DNA from: Echinicola sp. 20G
GTDB lineage: Bacteria > Bacteroidota > Bacteroidia > Cytophagales > Cyclobacteriaceae
NCBI RefSeq assembly: GCF_015533855.1
Contig: NZ_AP024154.1
Coordinates: forward strand, 4,470,501 to 4,534,500
Reading direction: 5' to 3'
Length of the DNA stretch: 64,000 nt
A program made the translations under genes and the position numbers. Below the pieces are notes generated by a model that made no database searches, was not told the origin of the DNA, and saw nothing but the letters and a program-made list of their open reading frames with translations. Of this stretch, positions 25,956 through 36,025 are shown one piece after another (position 1 is the stretch's first letter; each line of letters starts with the position of its first letter).

Positions 25956-26444
25956 TTATTGATTGATATTATGGACCAATTCTTCAAAAAGTTCCTGATA
26001 GTCATACTGCAAGTCTTCGTGTAAACCTCCAATCAGTTTTTCAATCTTATTCAATTGCATGACATAAAGATTATTGATTACTGGATGATTAAAGGATAAA
26101 AAACCATGTTCACTTAACTCTCTGCAAAAAAAGGCAATCAGCTCAATTTGGGTAGGTTTATCTTTGGTAAACTTTAAGTATTTGTTCAGCTTCCTCCTAA
26201 TAGCTTGGGCTGATTTTTTGGCAAAATGTGCGTGATCCAAATTAGCATTTTCAAATGCTTGCTGAAGCTCTTCTTCTACCATTTCCTGAAAGAAACCGGG
26301 ATTTTCCCTTCCATAAATCTTAAAAAATAGAAACTGCTTATTGTCTGTAGTAAACTTCGCTGTTTCCATTAAAAGGCCAATCAATTCTTCTTCAGGCAAA
26401 TGGGAAAGCTCTTTTTTAATCTGGGCAAGGCTGGGAAGTTTCAT
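25956..26444 (-). CDS. Hypothetical helical protein
   Basis: 162 aa, no signal peptide, mostly predicted helix with a mixed charged surface. It begins MKLPSLAQIKKELSHLPEEEL and has basic KKSAQAIRRKLNKYLKFTKD in the middle. No catalytic motif recognised. It lies between the 1438-aa membrane protein and the A2M gene, divergent from the latter. It may be a small Bacteroidota conserved protein, but I cannot name a family. Coding is supported by length, ATG and codon pattern. Confidence 0.6.
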   Translation of the reverse strand: MKLPSLAQIKKELSHLPEEELIGLLMETAKFTTDNKQFLFFKIYGRENPGFFQEMVEEELQQAFENANLDHAHFAKKSAQAIRRKLNKYLKFTKDKPTQIELIAFFCRELSEHGFLSFNHPVINNLYVMQLNKIEKLIGGLHEDLQYDYQELFEELVHNINQ

Positions 26445-26602
26445 AGATTACCAAAAGTATCAAAGATTAACCTTTGGCCAACACAATTTATCCAACTTTC
26501 TGTAGAATATCTCCGTAATATTAAACTATTAGTTTAGCAACACGTGCTATTCTGCTTCTAAAATCAACATTGACTTTTATAACCCAATCAAAAAATACTT
26601 TT

Positions 26603-29600
26603 ATGCCAAAATTCTTATTGTTATGCTGTTTAAGCATTTTAGCCCTTCCTGTGTTTTCACAATCCGACTATCAAAGTCAATGGAATCGGGTAGAAAAATT
26701 GGAGATTAAAAATTTACCAAAGTCAGCCCTTCAGCTTACCGATTCTATTTATTCCTTGGCCAAAGAAGAAGGCAATTCCCCTCAGTGGATCAAGGCTCTA
26801 ATTTACAAATCCAAGTTTGCCCTGACTTTGGAAGAAGAAGCCCAACTGGCCATAATCCAGCAGTTCCAAATAGAAATCAAATCGGCCAAAACACCTGAAA
26901 AGAATATCTTAGAAAGCATGCTGGCCCAGTTTTATCATGACTATTTCCAGCGAAACAGATGGAAGTTTTACAACAGAAGTAATACAGCAAGCATCATAGA
27001 CAGCACAGATTTACGCACTTGGGACTTGAACAATCTTTATAAAGCTATCCATAAACATTATCAAAATTCCCTTCAAAATATGGATTTGCTCCAAAAAACT
27101 GCTCAGGAGGATTTTGAAGCTATTTTGAATAAACAAGAAAAAACAGTTCAACTGAGACCCAGTTTATTTGATCTATTGGCACATAGAGCCATTAATTTTT
27201 ATCAAAACGGTGAAAGCAGTATTAACCAACCTGTGCAACCATTCCAAATAGATCAACCTGATTATTTTGAAGCAATAGAGTTTCTTCCAAATTATAAGTA
27301 TAATTCTTTCTCTCCTACTTATGAAGCGTTAAAAATATATAAAACACTTATCCGATTTCATTCAAAAGACTCCAAGCCTGATGCCATGGTTATGGCAGAA
27401 CTGGATCGTTTGGAATTCATTTCAAAATCTTATGTAGGAACCGAAGGGTCAGCCCACTATGAAAAAGCCCTTAAAAGTTTATTGGATAAATATAAAGATC
27501 AAGAAATCAGCTCCTTGATTACCTATCATTTGGCCAAGTTTTATAATCAACTCGCACAGGAATATCAATCAGGCGAAAACACCACTTATCAATTCAAGAA
27601 GAAAGATGCCCGTCAACTTTTGTCCGAATCACTAGATAAATACCCTAATAGCTTTGCTTCAGGTATCCTTCACGATTTGATATCTATTATAGACCAGCCG
27701 ATTTTGAGAATAAAGATGGAGAAGTATTTGCCATCAAATCAACCTGAACGTATCATGGCTGAGTACAAAAACATGGATAATTTAAATTTCAAACTTTATC
27801 CTTTATCAGCTCAAGAGCAAAAGACATATCAGGGTCTTCATAATGTTGGTGACAAAGATAGATTCATCCAATCTCTAGACCTGGTCAATAGCTGGGAAAG
27901 CAGTTTGATCAATGAAGGAGATTTCCAGTTCCACGGAATGGAAAACATCTTTCCAGCCATGCCTATAGGGACTTACCTACTCACAGTACAAGGTCAATCA
28001 AATGCTCCCAATGATGTAAATCACAGAAGTTACAGTATTGTACAGGTGACCGACCTTGCCCTCATCCAACAACGGATCGGTAATTTACTTCGTCTCCAAG
28101 TTGTCAACCGAAACAATGGCCAACCAGTTTCCAAAGCAGAAATCACCTTAGACGGTTATAAGCAAGGAAACTATACTACTATCAAGGGTGGTTTGGTCAC
28201 AGACCAAAATGGCTTTATAGAGGTACGTTTCAAAGAGGATTATTACAATATCAGCGCCACTGTACAGAAGTTTAAAGACAAGGTCACTTTCGGAAATTTA
28301 AGTTACTATAATCGATATTCCAGTCAGCAAGCTAATACTAAAATTAACAGCCAACTTTTTACTGATCGAAGTATTTACAGGCCAGGACAAACGGTTTACT
28401 TTAAAGGCATCCTTTTTACCCAAAACCCACAAGGCAGTAAGGTGATGGAAAAGGAACCTGTGGAAGTTACACTCTATGATGTTAATGATGAAGAAGTTTC
28501 CACCCTTTCGCTCTGGACCAATGAGTTTGGCTCATTTAATGGAGAGTTTGTATTGCCTTCAAGCGGACTGACTGGAAAATACTATCTAGAAGTCAGTGAG
28601 GATTATGATGAAGAAGGCGGTGATAAATTTAATGAATATGACTTTATTGATAGCGAGCATTACTTCTCGGTGGAAGAATACAAGCGCCCCACCTTTGAAG
28701 CTAGTTTCCACCCCATACAAGAAGAATACCAAGTAAATGACAGTGTTAAATTAAAAGGAAAGGCTGAAGCCTTTTCGGGAAGCAAACTCTCCAATGCCAA
28801 GGTGGTTTATCGGGTACAACGTAAGGTGGAAATGCCTTTTTGGTATTATTTCAGAACAAGTTTTACAAGAGGCCAATCCCAGAAAATTGCACATGGTGAA
28901 TTGGAAACGGACCAAGACGGAAATTTCACCATTCCGTTCAAAGCTATTCCGGATCCAAGCGTGGACAAGGAACAGCAGCCGGTTTTCCACTATGAAGTGA
29001 CAGTCGAGGTGACGGATATCACCGGGGAAACCAGAAGCGCCCAAACCACAGTAAATATAGGCTATCATGCCCTGATGTTGAATTTAGAAACCCCGGCTAG
29101 CTGGACAAAACAGCAAGATAGCCTTTCCATTCAAGTCAGCAGCACCAACCTTAATGGAGAATTGGTTCCTACTAAGGGAAAATTAAAAATCTATAAACTC
29201 CAAGCTCCAGACCGGGTTTTAAGAGAATCTCCATGGAACGCTCCTGATTATAAACGTTGGAGTAAAGAAGAATTTAAAACCCTTTTCCCTCATGATCCTT
29301 ATGATAAAGAATCCTCTGTGGAAAATTGGGACAAGGGAGAAGTGGTCGGTGAAACAGACTATGATACAGAAAATTCCGCATCCATCTATTTTACAGATTT
29401 CAAAGGTTGGTCAAACGGACAATACCTCATAGAAGTAGAAGCGCTTGATAAATATGGGCAAAAGGTTAAGAACAAGAAGTTTGTCAAATTGTTAGATAAC
29501 AAAGCAAAGGAAATTGCCGAAAACCAACTGTTGGACATCAGCTTGGACAAAAAGCAGTATCTACCAGATGACACGGCCAGATTACGAGTGGGTACCGCTG

Positions 29601-32600
29601 CCAATGACCTGACTTTGGCCATTATGGTAGAGAAAAATGGTAAGATCCAGAGCACTCGATTAATTAAACTTGATGACAACTATAAGTATTTGGACATTCC
29701 TGTGAAAGCATCCGATTTGGGAGGCTTTATCATTCATTACAGTCTAGTCTTTGCCAATTCTGTCAAAATCGGTCAGATAAAAGTAAATGTCCCTTACCCA
29801 AAAAGAGACCTTGAAATCGAAACGATCAGCTTCAGGGATAAAATGCAGCCCGGATCCCAACAATCATGGACTTTTAAAATCAAAGGCCCTCAAAAAGACC
29901 GGCTTGCTGCCGAGCTATTGGCCAGCATGTATGATGCCTCTTTGGACCAATTTGAACCACACCGTTGGACTTTTAATCCAAACAATAATAAAAGCTATTA
30001 CAGTCAGCTATCCATTGGCACAGGTTCAAGTTTCGGTTTGGGTTATTTTGAAAGAGATCACTTTTATCAAAGCATTCCCCTAACCACGATAAACTTCACT
30101 GAATTTGAATGGTTCGGTTTTGACTTTACGAATAGTTATGTCAATCATACTTACCTTAGTAAACTTAGGGAAAAGTGGATACCCATAAAACCTATAATCA
30201 ATACTTCATTTGATCCAACTCTGGAAAAGGGAATGGTAAAAGGTCTGGTGACCAATATGGAAGGCAAGCCATTGCCAGGAGTTTCCATAGTCCGAACTCT
30301 GGACAAAACCGGAACGGTAGCTGATATTGATGGCAACTATGTTATCAAAGCCAAAAATGGGGATCAATTAGAGTTTAGCTTTATAGGGTTTATCAGCACA
30401 AAAACTTTGGTTACTGGAAAAGTCAATGTGATCAATGTAAAACTTCCAGAAGATATTGGCAACCTGGATGAAGTAGTGGTAGTTGGCTATGCAGCCCAGA
30501 GAAAGGAATCTTTAACTGGGGCTGTAGCTGTGGTGGCTGATGAAGCTGCACTTGAAGAAGTACTTGAAATACCTACAACTAAACAGCCTAGTCTAACAAT
30601 TCGAGGAAATGGCTCCAATATGGAAGGAGCACTTTATATCATCGATGGAAAAGTGGCCAGCTCCTTTACTGGATTTGAAAAAGATATTATTTCCATGAAT
30701 GTTTTAAAAGGTGATGAAGCAGTAGCTCTTTATGGGGCAAAGGCTGCCAGTGGAGCTATTGTGATCACCACCCATGCCGGACAAGCTGAATTGGAAAGAC
30801 AAATCAATCAGGTCAAGGCCAGAACCGACCTGAGAGAAACAGCTTTCTTCTATCCTTCCCTTCATACAGATGAGGAAGGAAATATCAATTTTACCTTTAC
30901 CGCCCCCGAATCTCTTACCCGCTGGAAACTGCAGTTGCTAGGCCATACCAAGAACCTTGATGTGGTTTACAAATCGCTTGAAACACTCACCCAAAAAGAC
31001 CTAATGGTCGTTCCCAATGTGCCTAGGTTTTTTAGGGAAGGCGATCAGGTTCGTATCTCTGGAAAGATCTCCAATCTCACCGATCACACGCTTAACGGTA
31101 AAGTAAAACTAGAGCTAATAGATCCTATTACCGGTGAGAATATTGATGCTCAACTTGGAAACGAGCTATCAAGTCAAGATTTCCAAGTCATTAGCAGAGG
31201 CAATTCAGCTATCCACTGGACCATCAGCATCCCTGAAGGTATCCACGCAGTTCAATACAAAATGGTAGCTACTGCCGGGGACTTTGCTGACGGAGAACAA
31301 AATACCCTTCCAGTACTCTCAAATCGAATGTTGGTGACAGAAACTATGCCCATGTGGGTCAGCCAAGCAGGAAAAAAGACTTTTGAAATGGAAGCCTTAA
31401 CGGATATGCAGTCCAATACCATTCAACATCATAACTTGACCTTGGAGGTCACCTCCAACCCTGCTTGGTATGCGGTAAAGGCACTGCCTTACTTAATGGA
31501 GTATCCTTACGAGTGCTCTGAACAAACCTATTCCCGATTCTTTGCCAATGCTGTAGCCAAACATATCGTGGACAATCAACCCAAGATCAAAGCGATGTTT
31601 GAACAATGGAAAAAACAGGGCGCTGATGCTTTACTAAGCAACCTAGAAAAGAACCAAGAACTGAAGTCACTGATTATTCAGGAAACTCCTTGGCTGAGAG
31701 ATGCCCAGTCAGAAACTGAACAGAACCACCGGACGGCTTTGTTATTTGATTTAAACAAAATGAATAATGAGCTAAATCAAAACATCTATAAGCTTAAAGA
31801 AATGCAGTTTAATACCGGAGGATTCCCATGGTTTAAGGGCAGCCAATATGCTAATAGACATATTACGCAACACATCATTGTTGGACTTAGTGAATTAAGA
31901 AGTATGGACATTCAAGCTGCCAATGGTCCAGACGTGGAGAAAATCATAAAGAAAGGCATTAGCTATCTGGATCAAGAGCTTTTGGAGGATTATAGAAAGT
32001 TAAAAGCAGAAGCAGATCGGATCAAGAAGAAAAGCAATAATGAAGCAGAAGGCTTTAATGATGCCCAAAACTTCCTGAATAAAAAACACATTCGCCCCAT
32101 ACATATTTCTTACCTCTACTTGAGTTCCTTGAACATCAAAAAGGACTATCCGAAAGAATTGGATGAAGCCATTACTTATTACAGAACCCAAGCTAAGCGT
32201 TTTTGGGCGGAATTTGGTCTACAGGAACAAGCCTATATGATTTTGATAAGTCATCAACTTGGCGCTAATGACACCAAACAGGCCATCATGAAATCATTGG
32301 TTGAAAACAGTATTACGAGTCCTGAATTGGGTATGTACTGGAAATCCAATAAAACAGGATATCAATGGAGTGAATCACCGATAGAAACGCAATCCCTATT
32401 GATCAGGGCTTTTGCTGAAGTAGACATAGATGATGAACAGAGTGATGAGCAACAGGAAATTATCAACCAGATGAAAATTTGGCTGTTGAAACATAAGCAG
32501 ACCAACCGATGGAGCACTACTAAGGCCACTACTTCTGCTGTCCAAGCTTTGCTGCTAGAAGGTAATGATTGGCTGAGTGTCACCAAATCCGTCAATGTAA

Positions 32601-33235
32601 GGGTTGGAACCGAAAATATCTATCCCGATCGAGATTCAAACATTGCAAAAGAGGTTGGCACTGGCTATTTTAAAAAGTCTTGGCATGCAAATGAAGTTAA
32701 ACCCGAAATGGGTAATGTTACCTTTACAAAAGAAACTACAGGTGTCACCTGGGGAGCACTATATTGGCAGTATTTTGAGGACTTGAACAAAATAAACAGT
32801 AGCACCGCTACCCCGCTGAAAATCACTAAAAAGCTGTTTATCAAAAGCAACACGAGACAAGGTGAAACTTATAAACTTGTTGATAAATCCAATCCAGTTC
32901 ATGTAGGTGATTTAGTCAAAGTAAGAATAGAGATCAAGATAGACAGGGACATGAATTTTGTCCACTTAAAAGACATGCGGGCGGCAGGTTTCGAACCGAT
33001 CAATGTGCTCTCTTCCTATAAATACCAAGATGGTTTGGGCTACTATGAAAGCACCAGAGACGCCAGCACCAACTTCTTCTTTGAGCAACTAAAGAAAGGT
33101 GTCTATGTATTCGAATATGAACTTCGGGCCAATAATGCAGGCATTTTCTCCAATGGCATCAGTACCATTGAGTGCATGTATGCGCCTGAATTTAGCAGCC
33201 ATTCAGAAGGTATAGAAGTGGAGATAATTGAGTAG
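26603..33235 (+). CDS. Alpha-2-macroglobulin family protein with TonB-plug-like insert
   Basis: 2210 aa from ATG 26603 (the longer frame starts at TTG 26570). Signal peptide about 1-20 (MPKFLLLCCLSILALPVFSQ). A helical N-terminal region is followed by macroglobulin (MG) domains; TDRSIYRPGQTVYFKG near 587 is a typical A2M strand. At about 1210-1285 lies a carboxypeptidase-regulatory-like domain (KGLVTNMEGKPLPGVSIVRT). At about 1290-1395 follows SusC-type sequence (DEVVVVGYAAQRKESLTGAV; LYIIDGKVASSF; ALYGAKAASGAIVITT). Next come the usual RETAFFYPSLHTDEEG and the thioester CSEQ at Cys1638. Intact thioester implies covalent trapping of proteases or targets. The insert sits just before the strand that follows the bait region in known A2Ms. 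Likely exported and envelope-bound. Confidence 0.88.
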   Translation: MPKFLLLCCLSILALPVFSQSDYQSQWNRVEKLEIKNLPKSALQLTDSIYSLAKEEGNSPQWIKALIYKSKFALTLEEEAQLAIIQQFQIEIKSAKTPEKNILESMLAQFYHDYFQRNRWKFYNRSNTASIIDSTDLRTWDLNNLYKAIHKHYQNSLQNMDLLQKTAQEDFEAILNKQEKTVQLRPSLFDLLAHRAINFYQNGESSINQPVQPFQIDQPDYFEAIEFLPNYKYNSFSPTYEALKIYKTLIRFHSKDSKPDAMVMAELDRLEFISKSYVGTEGSAHYEKALKSLLDKYKDQEISSLITYHLAKFYNQLAQEYQSGENTTYQFKKKDARQLLSESLDKYPNSFASGILHDLISIIDQPILRIKMEKYLPSNQPERIMAEYKNMDNLNFKLYPLSAQEQKTYQGLHNVGDKDRFIQSLDLVNSWESSLINEGDFQFHGMENIFPAMPIGTYLLTVQGQSNAPNDVNHRSYSIVQVTDLALIQQRIGNLLRLQVVNRNNGQPVSKAEITLDGYKQGNYTTIKGGLVTDQNGFIEVRFKEDYYNISATVQKFKDKVTFGNLSYYNRYSSQQANTKINSQLFTDRSIYRPGQTVYFKGILFTQNPQGSKVMEKEPVEVTLYDVNDEEVSTLSLWTNEFGSFNGEFVLPSSGLTGKYYLEVSEDYDEEGGDKFNEYDFIDSEHYFSVEEYKRPTFEASFHPIQEEYQVNDSVKLKGKAEAFSGSKLSNAKVVYRVQRKVEMPFWYYFRTSFTRGQSQKIAHGELETDQDGNFTIPFKAIPDPSVDKEQQPVFHYEVTVEVTDITGETRSAQTTVNIGYHALMLNLETPASWTKQQDSLSIQVSSTNLNGELVPTKGKLKIYKLQAPDRVLRESPWNAPDYKRWSKEEFKTLFPHDPYDKESSVENWDKGEVVGETDYDTENSASIYFTDFKGWSNGQYLIEVEALDKYGQKVKNKKFVKLLDNKAKEIAENQLLDISLDKKQYLPDDTARLRVGTAANDLTLAIMVEKNGKIQSTRLIKLDDNYKYLDIPVKASDLGGFIIHYSLVFANSVKIGQIKVNVPYPKRDLEIETISFRDKMQPGSQQSWTFKIKGPQKDRLAAELLASMYDASLDQFEPHRWTFNPNNNKSYYSQLSIGTGSSFGLGYFERDHFYQSIPLTTINFTEFEWFGFDFTNSYVNHTYLSKLREKWIPIKPIINTSFDPTLEKGMVKGLVTNMEGKPLPGVSIVRTLDKTGTVADIDGNYVIKAKNGDQLEFSFIGFISTKTLVTGKVNVINVKLPEDIGNLDEVVVVGYAAQRKESLTGAVAVVADEAALEEVLEIPTTKQPSLTIRGNGSNMEGALYIIDGKVASSFTGFEKDIISMNVLKGDEAVALYGAKAASGAIVITTHAGQAELERQINQVKARTDLRETAFFYPSLHTDEEGNINFTFTAPESLTRWKLQLLGHTKNLDVVYKSLETLTQKDLMVVPNVPRFFREGDQVRISGKISNLTDHTLNGKVKLELIDPITGENIDAQLGNELSSQDFQVISRGNSAIHWTISIPEGIHAVQYKMVATAGDFADGEQNTLPVLSNRMLVTETMPMWVSQAGKKTFEMEALTDMQSNTIQHHNLTLEVTSNPAWYAVKALPYLMEYPYECSEQTYSRFFANAVAKHIVDNQPKIKAMFEQWKKQGADALLSNLEKNQELKSLIIQETPWLRDAQSETEQNHRTALLFDLNKMNNELNQNIYKLKEMQFNTGGFPWFKGSQYANRHITQHIIVGLSELRSMDIQAANGPDVEKIIKKGISYLDQELLEDYRKLKAEADRIKKKSNNEAEGFNDAQNFLNKKHIRPIHISYLYLSSLNIKKDYPKELDEAITYYRTQAKRFWAEFGLQEQAYMILISHQLGANDTKQAIMKSLVENSITSPELGMYWKSNKTGYQWSESPIETQSLLIRAFAEVDIDDEQSDEQQEIINQMKIWLLKHKQTNRWSTTKATTSAVQALLLEGNDWLSVTKSVNVRVGTENIYPDRDSNIAKEVGTGYFKKSWHANEVKPEMGNVTFTKETTGVTWGALYWQYFEDLNKINSSTATPLKITKKLFIKSNTRQGETYKLVDKSNPVHVGDLVKVRIEIKIDRDMNFVHLKDMRAAGFEPINVLSSYKYQDGLGYYESTRDASTNFFFEQLKKGVYVFEYELRANNAGIFSNGISTIECMYAPEFSSHSEGIEVEIIE

Positions 33236-33260
33236 ATTTGTTTATGGATTTAAACCATTA

Positions 33261-33300
33261 GTAGGAAGGAAATAATTCTTAATCTTATTTCACTTCCTAC
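33261..33300 (+). terminator. Candidate terminator after A2M gene
   Basis: GTAGGAAG and CTTCCTAC arms, with AAATAA/TTATTT inside and a small internal mismatch. Lies 26 bases after the A2M stop. T-run is weak, so this is tentative. Confidence 0.42.
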
Positions 33301-33358
33301 TTCAATTAACTGTTGTTCCAATTTATTATCTCTTGTTTCTCATCCAAAGTCTAATTAA

Positions 33359-33709
33359 ATGCAGGAATCCTGGAAATTCAAATTGACCAATGTCCATTCT
33401 GGTCCCAAAGATCTGATAAGGGAAACTATCCATAATGAGCAAAAGGAATGGAACATCTTTATTTCCCTGTATGCAAAATTGGACGGAGCCATTGCTGAAG
33501 ATATATCACTAGAAGAAACCAAGTCCTTGGATACAGATTTCTCGGGAACAGTAACTATAGTTTTTAAGAAGATATATTATAATGCCTGCCTGAATATTCA
33601 CGAACAGGATAAGGACAAAATCAAACTTGATTATCACATGGATACTGAAAAAGGTGAAATTATGTTCACTGGTCCTCTCGTACCGGAAAGAGGTATGGAT
33701 GATATCTAG
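33359..33709 (+). CDS. Hypothetical protein
   Basis: 116 aa, starting ATG at 33359, no signal peptide. A beta-rich pattern around GTVTIVFKKIYYNACLNIH and CLNIHEQDKDKIKLDYH ends with EIMFTGPLVPERGMDDI. I do not recognise a family. It stands alone between the A2M gene and the repeat-containing spacer. Coding is plausible from a continuous frame, a usual codon pattern and an unremarkable start. Confidence 0.55.
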   Translation: MQESWKFKLTNVHSGPKDLIRETIHNEQKEWNIFISLYAKLDGAIAEDISLEETKSLDTDFSGTVTIVFKKIYYNACLNIHEQDKDKIKLDYHMDTEKGEIMFTGPLVPERGMDDI

Positions 33710-33711
33710 AG

Positions 33712-33740
33712 GTCAGACATTAGACTAAAGACAAATAGAC
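33712..33740. repeat. AGAC-rich iterated intergenic element
   Basis: Four short units around GTCAGACATTAGAC, AAAGAC and AATAGAC. It resembles the AGAC/TTAGAC iterated spacer repeats found in Bacteroidota intergenic DNA. Only this copy is in the window, so copy number cannot be judged. Confidence 0.35.
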
Positions 33741-33770
33741 TTAATTCGTTACTTTTCAACTCAAAAATCC

Positions 33771-33847
33771 CACTTCGTACTTATCACCACGTTCTTTGTA
33801 CAAACATGGAGCTCTTTGTGCAAACTTTGCGGCCTTTGTGGTAAATT
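33771..33847. repeat. CTTTGTG-rich iterated intergenic element
   Basis: Units CTTTGTAC, CTTTGTGC, CTTTGCGG and CTTTGTGG follow each other and run into GGTAAATTAA. The pattern is like the widespread CTTTGTGG-GGTAAA-type intergenic element of many bacteria. No reading frame supports a protein. Confidence 0.4.
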
Positions 33848-33911
33848 AAACAATAATCTCTTGACATTAAATGGTCCCAATATCCCAACCACTCATTATA
33901 CAGCCCATAAA

Positions 33912-33942
33912 TTTGAAAATACGTTTCTTGCTCCTATCTTTA
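33912..33942 (+). promoter_or_regulatory. Promoter candidate for Gfo/Idh/MocA gene
   Basis: TTTG at 33912-33915, exactly 19 bases, then TATCTTTA at 33935-33942. Matches the Bacteroidota form except the final base of the -7 box. It lies 43 bases before the ATG. Confidence 0.62.
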
Positions 33943-33984
33943 TTCCCCATTCTTTTATAATAAAACCTATAGAAACCTAAAACC

Positions 33985-35133
33985 ATGACAAAGACAATCA
34001 AAGCTGCCATTGTGGGTACTGGCTTTATTGGGCCAGCTCATTTGGAGGCGCTGAGAAGAATTCCCAACATTGAAGTTATTGCCCTGTGTGAAGTAAATCA
34101 GGAACTGGCTGAGGAAAAAGCCAAACTTTTGGGCATTCCCAATGCCTATACTTTTGATGAGATGCTCAAGCAGCCTGAAATTGATGTAGTACACATCTGT
34201 ACTCCCAATTTCCTCCATTACTCCCAATCCAAAGCGGCCTTGGAAGCTGGTAAGCATGTGGTTTGCGAAAAACCTTTGGCAACCAAAATTGAAGAAGCGG
34301 AAGAATTGGTTGCATTAGCAAAGGAAAAAGGATTGGTCAATGCGGTACACTTTAACCTGCGTTATTACCCAATGGTGCGTCAAATGAAGACCATGCGTGA
34401 AAATGGGGAGTTGGGAGATGTTTATAGCATCATGGGTTCCTATCTTCAGGATTGGCTTTTTCTCAAAACCGATTACAACTGGAGATTAGAGCCGGACAAA
34501 TCAGGAGATTCCAGGGCCATTGCCGATATCGGATCACACCTTTTGGATTTGACAGAATATGTGACTGGACTAAAAGTGACAGAAGTAATGGCTGATTTTT
34601 CAACCGTACATAAGACACGTTTGAAACCTTTAAAAGCCATTGAGACCTATTCTGGCAAAATGCTTACTGAATCTGATTATGAAGAAGTTGCCATCAACAC
34701 CGAAGATCACGCTACCGTACTTTTAAGGTTTGACAATGGCAATAAAGGCTCAGTGACCGTAAGCCAAGTAAATGCTGGAAGAAAGAATAGGTTGAACATT
34801 GAAATTGCAGGTTCTAAATCCAACTTCGAATGGTGTTCAGAAAAACCAAACGAAATGTGGATTGGAAAACGTGAAACCGCCAACCAGCACCTGATGAAAG
34901 ATCCATCCCTATTTACACCAGAAGCAGCAGGATTGATCAGCTTTCCAGGTGGACACAATGAAGGTTTTCCAGATACATCCAAGCAGATGTTCAAAGAAGT
35001 ATATGCTGCCGTAGCCGAAGGCAAACAGCCAGAAACCCCTTCTTTCCCAACATTTGAAGATGGTTACCGCGAATTGCTAATTTGTGAGCGTATCATAGAA
35101 AGTAACAAAAAACAAGCTTGGGTAAAGATCTAA
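33985..35133 (+). CDS. Gfo/Idh/MocA family oxidoreductase
   Basis: 382 aa, cytoplasmic NAD(P)-dependent oxidoreductase, often of sugars or sugar acids. The Rossmann motif is AAIVGTGFIGPAHLEALRR near 7-25, and the family EKPLAT near 92-97. The catalytic region contains FNLRYYPMVRQMKTMRENGE and DIGSHLLDLTEYV. No signal peptide, so it acts in the cytoplasm. Preceded by the best promoter candidate in the area and followed by a terminator, so it is likely monocistronic. Substrate not evident. Confidence 0.9.
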   Translation: MTKTIKAAIVGTGFIGPAHLEALRRIPNIEVIALCEVNQELAEEKAKLLGIPNAYTFDEMLKQPEIDVVHICTPNFLHYSQSKAALEAGKHVVCEKPLATKIEEAEELVALAKEKGLVNAVHFNLRYYPMVRQMKTMRENGELGDVYSIMGSYLQDWLFLKTDYNWRLEPDKSGDSRAIADIGSHLLDLTEYVTGLKVTEVMADFSTVHKTRLKPLKAIETYSGKMLTESDYEEVAINTEDHATVLLRFDNGNKGSVTVSQVNAGRKNRLNIEIAGSKSNFEWCSEKPNEMWIGKRETANQHLMKDPSLFTPEAAGLISFPGGHNEGFPDTSKQMFKEVYAAVAEGKQPETPSFPTFEDGYRELLICERIIESNKKQAWVKI

Positions 35134-35160
35134 TCTAATGCCCAACTTTAACTAGTATAT

Positions 35161-35189
35161 GCCTTTCCTGATCTCAGGAAAGGCTTTTT
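35161..35189 (+). terminator. Terminator after Gfo/Idh/MocA gene
   Basis: Stem GCCTTTCCTG/CAGGAAAGGC with a four-base loop, then TTTTT. Lies 27 bases after the stop and before truC. Confidence 0.9.
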
Positions 35190-35208
35190 CATTCAACAAT
35201 CAATCCTC

Positions 35209-35913
35209 ATGGAACTCAGCTTACTCTTTGAAGATGACCATTATGTGGCTGTAAACAAACCAGCAGGGATGATGGTCCACAGGTCCAGCATTGCCATGGA
35301 TGATGAACCTGTTTACGCCATGCAGACGCTTAGAGACCAATTGGGGTTAAAGGTGTATCCACTTCATCGTATAGACCGTCCAACATCAGGAATCCTTTGG
35401 TTTGCCAAATATGCTGAGGCCGTCCCAGCTTTTCAAGAACAATTTATCCAAAAGGATATCAAAAAGTATTACTTGGCTGTAGTGAGAGGTTATACCAAAG
35501 AAGAAGCTGCATTGATTGACCATCCTTTGAGGAAAAAGTTAAAAAAAGAATTTCAGGATGCGCAAACGGAGTATTTGAGATTAGGGCAAATTGAAATTCC
35601 CTATGAGAGTTCTCCGAGACATTCTACCAGTCGATATTCCTTGGTGAGAGCCTATCCACTGACCGGGAGGATGCACCAAATCCGTAGGCACTTTGCGCAT
35701 GAAAGGAATTATATTATTGGGGACAATACCCATGGAGACAATCGCCAAAATAGCTTTTTTCGCATGCACTTTAAAATGCACCATATGTTGTTGCACTCCT
35801 GGCAAAATGAATTGAACCATCCCATTACAGGTGAACCAATCAAGGTAAAGGCGCCCTTACCGGATTACTTTAATCAAATGTTAGAGGAATTTTCCTGGTC
35901 ACACTTAATCTGA
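35209..35913 (+). CDS. truC: tRNA pseudouridine synthase TruC-like
   Basis: 234 aa of the RluA family, closest in style to TruC, which modifies U65 of tRNA. It begins LLFEDDHYVAVNKPAGMMVH, like E. coli TruC's early region. The catalytic motif is HRIDRPTSGILWFAK (Asp in RID), with the family Leu replaced by Ile. TGRMHQIRRHFAHERNYIIGD supplies the RNA-binding end, and HPITGEP is also TruC-like. Single domain without S4, as in TruC. The target base could differ in Bacteroidota. Confidence 0.85.
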   Translation: MELSLLFEDDHYVAVNKPAGMMVHRSSIAMDDEPVYAMQTLRDQLGLKVYPLHRIDRPTSGILWFAKYAEAVPAFQEQFIQKDIKKYYLAVVRGYTKEEAALIDHPLRKKLKKEFQDAQTEYLRLGQIEIPYESSPRHSTSRYSLVRAYPLTGRMHQIRRHFAHERNYIIGDNTHGDNRQNSFFRMHFKMHHMLLHSWQNELNHPITGEPIKVKAPLPDYFNQMLEEFSWSHLI

Positions 35914-36025
35914 TTGGACCTCAGGTGGATTGGATCAACTTACTTTAATATGGATTGACAATCTAAAAACCTGATTTTAAACTCAAATAAACTATATTTA
36001 TAAAGAGATCATTTAATACAATCGC

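Noticed and set aside
33771..33847. CRISPR-like reading of the CTTTGTG units
   Set aside because: Units are short, uneven and without spacers, and no cas gene is near.
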